The position numbers and the translations under genes were made by a program. The notes beneath the pieces are model-generated. The model was not told the origin of the DNA, ran no database searches, and saw nothing but the letters and a program-made list of their open reading frames with translations. This document shows, one piece after another, positions 55,619 to 64,000 of a DNA stretch of 64,000 nucleotides. Position 1 is the first letter of the stretch. Every line of letters starts with the position of its first letter. The DNA comes from Icerya purchasi. Lineage: Eukaryota; Arthropoda; Insecta; Hemiptera; Monophlebidae. The stretch lies in contig CM077115.1 in the NCBI GenBank assembly GCA_039619475.1, forward strand, positions 219,155,291 to 219,219,290, written 5' to 3'.

Positions 55619-57189
55619 TTAATCTTTTCAGTGAGAAAACCATTACGACAGGGAAAGAACTGGTGTAATTAATTTCTGAGGAAAGAAACAGGACATGAAT
55701 GGAACTAGTGGAGGAGTTGGAGTTTCAGTAAAAACAGTTTAAAATCTAGCGGTTAATCAGAAGACTAAACTGTAAAAATGGCAAGAAACCAGTCAACTCC
55801 AAAGTTACGCCGAATATGATAGCTGGGAAATTGGCACTGAACGGTAAACCTCTAGGTAGGATCAAAAAGCCTGAAATTAACCGACACTTAGTAGAGGTAT
55901 ATTACCTTGAAAACCCTTTACAAAGTCTGAGGTTACGTATGTAATAGGCATGATGCTAACGATTTGCGGGTAGAACAAATTAAAATGTTTGGTTCAGGTG
56001 CTACAGAATGGCTCACGGCTTTGTTTAACAATATTGTTCGACTTAAAAGAATACCAAACAAACGGAAAAAAGCTCACGTTATGACAACATTAAAACTTGG
56101 AGAAACTCCAAAGGAATCGCAAAACTATCGTCCGATATCGTTGCTCTGCCACTTGTTTAAAGTTTTTGAGAGACTGCTAATAAACCGGTTTATAAACACC
56201 GTCGACAACAAACTTATTTTCCAACAGGCTGGTTTCAGAAAGGGAAAGAGCTGCGTTAGCCAGGCAGTAAACTTGGTTCAACACATCGAGGATGGGTATG
56301 AAATGATCACCGGCGCCGTATTTATAGATCTAATTGTCGCATACGATACTGTTAATCACAGACGTTTGTTAAAAAAAAAAAAGGTATACGATATTACTAA
56401 AGACTACCATCTGACGAAAATGCTGCAGAATGTATTGTTTTGAAGGCGGTTCTGTATTACACACAACGGAAAGAAAAGTAGGTAGCGAATGCAGCGAAAC
56501 GAGCTACCACAGCCGAGCGTCCTGGTTCCAACGCTATTTAACATTTTTAGCAACGACCAACCTGTCGACGAGGAAACTCAATGGTTCTTATACGCGGATG
56601 ATCTTGGAGTGACCGCACAGGCGAAACGTTCGAAGAAGTGCAGGCAAAACTGCAAAAATCACTCGATGGGTTAGATAAAAATGAATGATCCTCTAACTTT
56701 AAAACGTGAGCTGCAGAGGATAAGCTATACATTAACGAAACGAAGAAGAGTAACTGTAAATAAGAAAAATGAAGCAGCATAAGCGCCAAACGATAGCGTA
56801 GAATTTATATTGGTCCGGTATCTTGACTCAGTAATGCAATGGGCATCATTAGTATAAAGAGAGTCGCAATGTACGAGAGAAAAACGGAGAAGGAACAAAA
56901 ATACCAGGTTAAAAAGAAACTAACGGGATTAATTAGACTAATTAAATGTTAATATCATTACGTATCAAGGACCAAAATTTAGCAACGGTAGGAATAATTG
57001 ACAATGAGAGAAAAACGAGAATAAAGGGCGCACGGTATGGATGGAATTATTAAGGGACAATCATTCCGAGTAGTGAACTGATCTTCTAAGGGACAGCGAT
57101 GAGTACTCGAAAAAAAACATGATCAGCGTTGCAAGCGATATCTTGTCGAAGTATAGAGGATAAAGAGAAGCAGGATTAACAGAGATGTG

Positions 57190-57420
57190 ATATATGTAAA
57201 CAGGAAGACAGAGCGATGAAGATCGTAAATTATACTTAAGTGGAGATGAAATATTACAAAACGAAAATCTAAAATACCTCGCATTACATCTGGACAAACG
57301 ATTAATGTGGAAATTTCGTATCATCAAAAAAGAGGAAAATTTCTACAACCAACTTTTGATTACCGATAACGTATGATGTTCTACATTCCGAAGAGGAATT
57401 GATGATAAGCTTAGATTATC
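57190..57420 (+). pseudogene. LINE RT thumb fragment
   Basis: One frame reads LKYLALHLDKRLMWKFRI with GDEILQNEN before it, matching the Jockey-type RT thumb (VKYLGxHLDRRLTWKxHI). It is an isolated remnant, probably of a second Jockey-like family. Confidence 0.6.
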
Positions 57421-57890
57421 GTTGATTTTGGTTATCGAGATCAAACTTAATTATTTACATATTTTAGGCACGGGAGAAATTCTTCAGTTCTGCCGGATGT
57501 TATCGTGGAATTATTTTTAACGACTGCGAAAACTACGCAATTAAACAGGCTATTTTAAATGCAGCATATGTATCCTCTTATTCGACATGACTAGAATAGG
57601 TAATTGGCTGCATTTCTTCGATTAAGAGCAGTCTCCGTGTAAGAAAAGTTTACATCAGGTAGTTCAGCTACAGTTATACCTTATCTCGGTGCTGTAATAA
57701 TCTTTCTAAAATATCGGATAGTTGCATGAATTTAGGGCCATTGTTTGCAGCGTTTATATGCACAAGAATGCGTTCGGGTTTTGTAATTTTGCTGATATAG
57801 AAAACCTTTTTCGATTAAAGTGCAGTGGATATATCAGTTCTACTACATTTGTTTCTCATTATGTTGCCCGATTTCATTTAATATAATTTT
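57421..57890. other. Stretch without a recognised gene
   Basis: No motif was recognised. It may be decayed LINE sequence. Confidence 0.35.
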
Positions 57891-59290
57891 AAACTATTTT
57901 CGTATATTTATTTCCTTTCCTCTTCTGCCCTTAAAAGACTGAACCTACTGAAAGTTCTTTCAAAATCGGGAGGCGATCCTTTTCTTCTCATTTCTTTGTA
58001 CATATCGATTATTCGTTCTAAACTCGACTACGGTTTCTTTAAATACTGTTGTGCCTCTAAATCACTTCTTTCCAAGCTGGATGTAATCCAAAATTTACCG
58101 TATTCGTCTTTGTCGTGGTGTTCTTAGATCTTCCCTAATACCAGCAGTTCTCGCTCAGTCAAACTCGTCTCCCCTTTTCATCCGTTGATCCTATTTAGGA
58201 TATAGTTTCTTGCGTAAACGCTTATCGTAATCATTCTCTATACTTATTCCTTTATACCTTTCTATTCTGCAAAACTGGCGCTTTACTCCCAAGAAAATTC
58301 CTATTCTAGCCCACATTGCTTTGCGGCTGAATTCTTTTTTATCCTGTACAATTTCTTATTATAATCTCTCTTACTTTTGTTTCAATTCTGCAAATCTCTC
58401 CAATCCTCCCAATGTATTTTACTTTCCTTTTTCCTCCAAATACCTTTTCCTATTACGCAACAGTTATAAAGGAATTCCGTAGTTATATCGAATCCTGTTA
58501 TCCTCCTCGAATGACCATTTTTACGGATGGTTCGAAGGGACCTGATGGAGTTAACGTCCGAGCTAATGACCATTCTACGTTCCGTAATTTGTATTTCCTC
58601 TCATCGATCTTCTTCTGAATATTTAATTACCGTTGACTCCATGTGTGCTCTTAAAACTATTTCCTCACATTTCTCCTCTCACTCTTCTGATTTTTTTATC
58701 CTTCTTATTCGCTCTCTCATTCACACTCTTTTCTCATTTGATGCTATCCACACATTGATATGCTCTGGGTCCCCAGTCATATGAGGATAGGAGGTAACGA
58801 AATGGCAGATTCCTTGGCTTAGATTGCTGTATCTTCCCGATTTTATTTCACTAAAAATTCCCGCTTCTAATTTGCTCCCACTGTGTAAAGAGTTTTATGT
58901 TAGATTTTGGTCAGTCTTCTACGTCTCTTCCTTTTCCATCCAACCTAATCTTTCTACCTTGGTTTTACAATTTTCCTTCGCTTCGCCGCTCCGTTATTGT
59001 CCCTATTATCCATTTACGTCTTAATCATACTCTTCTTGCTTCCTCACATTTTTGTTTTCGTCTCGCACTATCCCCTAGTTGCCTTTTGAACGTACTTCTT
59101 TGTACTCCTATCTGTTATCATTTAAGCTCCCTAATCCTTACTGCGCTTCGTATATTTTATCGTTTCTGTCCATCTTCATTGTTGCGATCCTCAGTTCTTT
59201 TATTCCATCAATATCTGACCGAATAACTGTTTTTTTCCCCTCTTGTCGTTTCTGGGCTAAGAAAAAAAAAGAAACAAAAAAAAAAACTAT
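57890..59290 (+). pseudogene. I-like LINE fragment: RT thumb, RNase H, C-terminus, A-rich tail
   Basis: It starts with LKRLNLLKVLSKSGGDPFLL and LYISIIRSKLDYGFFKYCCA (thumb region). RNase H follows (TIFTDGSKGPDGVNV at 58512, then LWVPSHMRIGGNEMADSLA near 58764 after a frame change). The C-terminal region ends at 59226 (SISDRI). An A-rich tail at 59260-59288 probably marks the 3' end. It is a relative of the 47.06-50.39 kb copy, with the same pyrimidine-rich sense strand. Confidence 0.7.
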
Positions 59291-59299
59291 TCGTATATT

Positions 59300-59850
59300 A
59301 CACTGAACTGCTGCTGGCTTTTTTCTTGATTTTTTGATCATTTTACTAATAGTTATGCCATTTGTAATTTAATGAATTCGATTATGAGGGGAAAAATTGA
59401 ACGGAAGAAAAAAATTTCGCTGTTTCCATTAACAAACACGGTAGTATTTCTTTAAAGTAACTTAAAAATTAATTAATTGGGTCTCATAAATTTATACTTA
59501 TTTTAGTGACATGTGCCATTTCACTTTTTGCAATTAATTTTATATTTTAAATTTTTTCTAGAATCCAGTGGGTCACAAAAACTGGTATGTTTTTAACTTT
59601 ATTAATTTCATTACAACCAGTATACGTGAAAAATGCAGCATATCGGTCCATTCTGTTTATTAATTAGTTGATACAAATATTGAAGCATTATAAACAACAA
59701 ATATCAATATTGCTCAAATGAATATCCAAGAAACGTTTTTGGAAATATTCCATCATGAGTAAGAAAAAAGTAAAGATAAACGTAGTGAATATCACCTAAA
59801 TCTAAAGGATTAGTCTATACTTACCAATGAAGTAAAGATAACCCATTTTC
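59300..59850. other. AT-rich spacer, no gene recognised
   Basis: No motif was identified. Confidence 0.45.
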
Positions 59851-59859
59851 CAATAAATC

Positions 59860-60825
59860 TTAACCCTCCCCGGATAACTTTTAAACCAACAATAAATTTC
59901 TCTCCTTCTGATTTCTCGAAATCCTCCACAAATCCTGCTATTTTCGGTCAAAATTTTCTTGCACTAAACAGTGACAATCCTAACACTGACGGTAGCGAAA
60001 TCTAAGAACGTTCCAGTTGCTCAATTGTCCCCATAAAGAGGATAGAATTTTGTATCCACTTCTACCTTATTTCTCCGTCCTATCCTCTGAACTTTTTGCA
60101 TTAAAACTGGCTATAATATACTGTGTAGAATCTCAATTAAAAAACATACTAATATTTTCGGACTCCCTATCAGCTTTATCTTCCCTGAATAATTACCATG
60201 ATAAAAAATGTTATTCCATTACCCAAGAAATCATCCAAACACTAGTCAACTTCTTTAAGAATGTGGTTTTCTGTTGGATTCCGTCTCACTATGGTATTCC
60301 TGAGAATGAAATGTCGACCTAAGTGCTAAACTATCCTTAAATGTTTTTCCTATTCTTAACATCGCTATTCCGCTTGCAGATCTAAAGGTACACCTAAATT
60401 CTTCATCCCAAATTCAGTTCTGAAAATTCTAGCATAATGTTCCCTAAAAACCAATAAGCCGAAAGAAATTTATCCTTTTTCTAATTCATACAAAGCTTTT
60501 CCTACAAATTTATCCCGGAAGGACAAAGTTGTTCTTACACGCACATCGACAGAGTACTCTCTGATAACTTATCGTTTTATATTCAACAAAATCCAATCTG
60601 TGATTCCTGTGCCACCCAACTCACAATATTAACCGAATGTTCCAAATTCAGTGGTTCGAGATTATTCATTCAATTTTGGCAAACAATTCTTCCCAAGTTG
60701 GGAGAGTTCTTCAGTTCTTAAAATCCATAAATTTGTACCAACATATATAAGATAAGCCCTTCAAGCTGCATCTCTAGCCACTGAGCTGTATATGGTGTTA
60801 ATTACAAGAAAAAAAAAACAAAACA
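59860..60825 (+). pseudogene. LINE fragment: RNase H and C-terminal knuckle, poly(A) tail
   Basis: NTDGSEI near 59980 and the open frame 60017-60322 (SVLSSELFALKLAIIYCVES, LIFSDSLSALSSLN, VVFCWIPSHYGIPENEMS) form a LINE RNase H domain. The C-terminal part near 60510-60660 reads KDKVVLTRTSTEYSLITYRF, then CDSCATQLTILTECSKF, a zinc knuckle. It ends in an A run at 60808-60825. It is similar to Jockey or R1-type LINEs and differs from the I-like family. Confidence 0.7.
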
Positions 60826-61017
60826 TGAAAACCGATAGTAGGGTAATATGTATACGAGAGAAATAGTTTTTAAAAACCATTTTCATTTCCAGATTTACTT
60901 TTCTATAGCATAACCACCACATTTAAAATTTGTTTTCTTTTTCAGAATGTACGTTATAATATTTGAAATATCCGCGTTGTTCCTTTCATTTCAAAATTTG
61001 AGCTCTTTAATTTTGAA

Positions 61018-61960
61018 TTTTTTTTTTTTTTTTTACCCTCCTTAGGTTTGCTATTAGAGAGCATTAGTCCAGCAAAATGGTAGAGATGTATAAAACAGAA
61101 TAGAAACTATATTTTTATTTTATCGACAATGGAATCAAGGAACACCGTTAGAACAGGAACAACTGAGAGAATAGGTAGAGAAAGAACATAGGAGGCGTTG
61201 AAAGGAGCAAGAAGACCGAGCTTTAAAAGATGATAATAAAGTAACTCACGCTCGTGAGATAAATCAGAACACTATAAGAGCACGTGATTCGCATCATAAA
61301 CATACCGAGAACCTCCGGGATCCAATGAACAAAAGGGAGATGCAGCCAAGAAAAAGCAATTTGGAGAAGAAGGAAAGAGACTATGCGAGAAACGGAGGCG
61401 AGATAATTTAGTAATTATGGACCGACGCAAACTGGGGAAATCATAGAACCAAGGACGAGATGAAGAAACAGGATTAATCAAGAAATAAAAGGAATTAGGA
61501 TTAGCGAAAAGAGAAACATAAACAGATTGCCAAAGATGGTAGTATTTAGTTGGATGAAGAATATTGTGTTCTGAAACCCTACTAATAAAATTTTCATTGG
61601 AAGCTGTGGCTTTAGCAGGGAGGTCGACGGCTACATTTCCATCATTGCCTAAATGTTCGGGAATCTAAAGAAAGTCAATCTGGGTAGACGTCGATGGGGA
61701 TAGATCATGGAGAAGAGAACGAATAGAAAGGATGATAGCATTAGTGGAAGGAGAAAGGGAAGGTGGAGATGGCGCTAGAAGAACACTTAAAGAGTCAGAA
61801 ACAATAAGGAATTTGGAAGGACTTGTAGAAGAGGAAATATAAATAATGGCTTGTAAGATGGCAACAGATTCCGCAGTAAAGATAGAACAAAAGGACGGAA
61901 GTCTAAAGGACTGAGAATGACTGAACTGAGAGCATCAGAATGACGCCCCTAAAATTCATA
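61018..61960 (-). pseudogene. I-like LINE 3' fragment on the minus strand, poly(A) tail
   Basis: The T run at 61018-61035 is the poly(A) tail. Reading right to left, RNase H pieces (IDFLWIPEHLGNDGNVAVDL near 61690-61630) are followed by SSRPWFYDFPSLRRSIITKL, SRLRFSHSLFPSS and a knuckle (YVYDANHVLL) at 61481-61272. The tail region with FLDSIVDKIKI comes last. It is the same family as the copies at 37 kb and 47-51 kb, 5'-truncated and frameshifted. Confidence 0.7.
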
Positions 61961-62067
61961 CTATTTTTTCTATGCTCTGAAGACCAAAAATACGCAGATT
62001 GAAAACAAAAATCAACTCAGTGTAGAAAACGAGTTGTGGGTTTTTTCTAGTTTTTGTCTCGTGTACT

Positions 62068-63650
62068 TTTTTTTTTTTTTTTTTTTTTTTTTTGTCGGGT
62101 ACCGTGTATTGCTTCTATGGCCAGGAACACCTGAAAGTAGTTATTGGATGTTATATGGAGTTTATCATATTTATATTTCGAAGGAAATGAAGGACTGCTT
62201 TCACTGCAACTCGATCATCAGATAAAACTTCTTTTAATGAATTTCAATTAAATTTTTAAGGTCGATATATGGAGTATTAAGGGAATTCAAAGAATAAGTG
62301 TCGGAGTGTTAGGGGTGTTTAAACGCAGCCGGAGCACGACGGTGGGTCTGTTTTGTTTATAATATAGCTACGAGTCAATGTAGTATGACCAATACGGAGA
62401 CGAGACAAAACTGCCTGTTCCTTTCTACTATGTGTAAAAGATCTCCAAGGAATAGGATAAGAACGGATCGCTCTAAGGTGATTAGTTGTAGGGATTGCAT
62501 TCCACAGATCGCAAAAGATATCATTTGTTCTGTATTTGATAAAAGTGATTGCACATCAGATTCGGATATAGGAATTAAAGGATAAAGTTGAATACTGACT
62601 GCCTCTTTTGCTGCCATTTCATTTGATGAAAAACCTGTGTGACTTGGAATCCATAATAAAATTATATTAAGAGTAGGGTTATGATATGAACGATTTAAGA
62701 TTTCCATAGCTGTAGAATGTAATTTGGTAGAGTCACAGTTGAAACACATAATGAAAGAAAGAGAGAATCGGAACATATTAGAAGATCGTTGTTGTTTTTA
62801 ATGAGAGCAGCGGATATAGCGAGATATATTGCGTATAGTTAAGCAGAAAATACCGAATAATGTGATGGTAAGCTGTGAGATCACCCTCTGCAACTACAGC
62901 ACAACCACAAAGTTTGTTGAATTTGGATGCATCGGTGTAGAGCTTTTTACATCCTCTATATTATTTGTTTACAGTTTGTTCGATGTGGTTATTATCCGAC
63001 GAGATTGAATGGATTGTGGAAAATGTTAGATATATGTCGAGTTGGATAAGGAATGCAAGAGAGGATATTGCGCATAATTTTTAGAAATTAAATAGGAAAT
63101 TTCTGGAACCGAAAAGTTATCAGGAAGTTGAGAGAGCGTTTGAAGATGTATATAAAATTTTTCAACAACGTATTTTATACTTAAAAACGGAGACCATTCC
63201 TTAGCTTTACAAAAAGGGCTGTCGATTGAACTGTTACGAAAAGCACCAACGCCTATTCTAATTGCTGTATTGCATTTGGTAGTTTCTTCAATGTAGTATT
63301 TTTAACAGTTGTACTGTATATCAAGCTTCCGTAATCCAACTATGATCAAGACATCGGAATAAGTGTAATAAAGGGTTTTTTTGTCCGCTCCAAATGATGT
63401 ATGGACTAATCTTCTCAGCGTGTTCATGTTCGTAGAAATTGTAACTAATAGGTTGTTTATGTGTTCTTTCCATTTTAACGCATTATCCCAGTGCAAACCC
63501 AAATATTTCACGAATGATTTCGTTTTTATAGGTTGGTTTTTAATTGTGATCTGCAGTTTCTTTGAATACTTCGGCAGAAATGAACGGCTACAGTTTTTGA
63601 CTGGAAGAATTGCAGGCCATTTCCTATTGCCCAATTTGTGAAGTCCATAA
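62068..63650 (-). mobile_element. Jockey-like LINE, 1.6-kb 3' part with poly(A) tail
   Basis: The T run 62068-62094 is the poly(A) tail. From the right, minus-strand frames read the RT thumb (KSFVKYLGLHWDNALKWKEH, SFGADKKTLYYTYSDVLI at 63676-63302). RNase H follows (KLYTDASKFNKLCGCAVVAE near 62950), then LNIILLWIPSHTGFSSNEMA and AKEAVSIQLYPL (62776-62375). Next comes the C-terminus (AVLSRLRIGHTTLTRSYI, KTDPPSCSGC, LTLRHLFFEFP) and the end RVAVKAVLHFLRNINMI. Frames change several times. The gene order and length fit one 5'-truncated insertion. Confidence 0.75.
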
Positions 63651-63972
63651 ATTTTAAAATTTCGAAAGTTTTGCACTTTTTTCTATACTTTAATGATGAA
63701 AATACGTTTGCTAAAAAAAGTAAACAACTTTAGTTATTACCTGTGGATTTTTTTTCCTAATTTTCTTGTCTTATAACTCGATTTGCATATTTTTTGAAAT
63801 TCGAACCTTTAAATTTTAAAACTTACGCAATTTCCCACTTCTTCTATATCCTGATGACAAAAATACGCTAATTAAACAAAAATTAATTCTCTAACTACCC
63901 GGGAACAACGGGCTGTAAACTTTTTTCCCGATTTTTTGTCGTGCAGCTTTAATAATATAGAGATATAAATGG
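63650..63972. repeat. Two tandem copies of a roughly 160-bp unit at the right edge
   Basis: 63650-63809 and 63810-63970 share, in order, AAATTTTAAAA, CTTCTATA or TTTCTATA, TGATGA-AAAATACG, a TTTTTTTCC or TTTTTTCCC block and TTTTCTTGTC or TTTTTGTCGTG. The repeat may continue beyond the window as a satellite. There is no coding capacity. Confidence 0.55.
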
Positions 63973-64000
63973 GAGCATAAAATATTTTATTTGAACTAAA

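Larger units (their letters stand above)
52140..56800 (+). mobile_element. Jockey-like LINE split by a TTAA element
   Basis: Left part, 52140-53118: endonuclease, with DSAMYARNNIEIISVEV, SNFNSHSSQWDYQEM near 52628, VNLSSLIHDVKLPSSFQS and FVSNNISSQC ... TQHRP (52780-52855), then the linker (IQEVSKKTIRRGGRNQYFP). Right part, 55619-56800: FSEKTITTGKELV resumes the linker. RT follows at 55964-56443 with YRPISLLCHLFKVFERLLIN, QQAGFRKGKSCVSQAVNLVQ and GAVFIDLIVAYDTVNHRRLL (motif A). Motif B is degraded (PSVLVPTLFNI) and the catalytic YADDLG is kept at 56594. The 159-codon RT block is uninterrupted. The rest is frameshifted and nothing can be expressed as a full polyprotein. Confidence 0.85.

Noticed and set aside
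62034..62225. ORF with a long F run
   Set aside because: It reads across the T run that is the poly(A) tail of the minus-strand LINE.
1..64000. tRNA or rRNA genes, CRISPR arrays, bacterial operons
   Set aside because: No cloverleaf with the A and B box pattern, no rRNA core sequence and no regular repeat-spacer array was seen; the window is eukaryotic.

Overview
This is an AT-rich eukaryotic window, almost certainly from an arthropod and most likely an insect. There are no operons, dense ORFs or prokaryotic signals. The one host gene I can name is split into small exons with normal GT/AG splice sites. Nearly everything else recognisable is the debris of transposable elements (mariner, Tc1, piggyBac, hAT, a TTAA-site element, RTE-like, Jockey-like and I-like LINEs, a Ty3/gypsy fragment) together with foldback elements and microsatellites.

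Host gene. Minus strand, 34727-51164: four coding exons of neuronal synaptobrevin (nSyb/VAMP2), joined in matching phase. They encode the proline/glutamine-containing N-terminal part, the whole SNARE motif and the C-terminal membrane anchor. The first coding exon lies further right and was not found. The introns, up to about 10 kb, are loaded with LINEs, a MITE, a foldback element and microsatellites. A second, unidentified host exon candidate lies at 13280-13451 (minus). A degraded Cys-rich protein-coding region lies at about 3735-5878 (minus).

Left part (1-30 kb). There is a mariner relic at 2.3-2.8 kb. At 6911-10117 a triple nest is present: a mariner split by a hAT element (8-bp target duplication), itself split by a piggyBac-like element. 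A 3.8-kb ZMYM1-like hAT with a perfect 8-bp target duplication occupies 14865-18675; it carries an inserted LINE fragment and is itself flanked by long inverted repeats. An RTE-like LINE split by a DNA element lies at 21.1-23.3 kb and a Tc1-like element at 25554-26957. A LINE C-terminus (27.5 kb) and a Ty3/gypsy pol fragment (28.9-29.5 kb) follow.

Right part (30-64 kb). A hAT fragment (30.4 kb) is followed by many fragments of RNase-H-bearing LINEs, on both strands, with pyrimidine-rich sense strands. A large copy at about 47.05-50.39 kb sits inside an opposite-strand relative, beside an nSyb exon. At 52.1-56.8 kb a Jockey-like LINE is split by a 2.5-kb TTAA-flanked element, which in turn holds a foldback element. 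A second copy of that foldback element lies at 38.86-39.73 kb. The right edge enters a roughly 160-bp tandem repeat.

No mobile element here has an intact transposase or polymerase as far as I can read. I see no new multi-gene system. The most interesting material is the depth and geometry of the nested insertions and the foldback pair.
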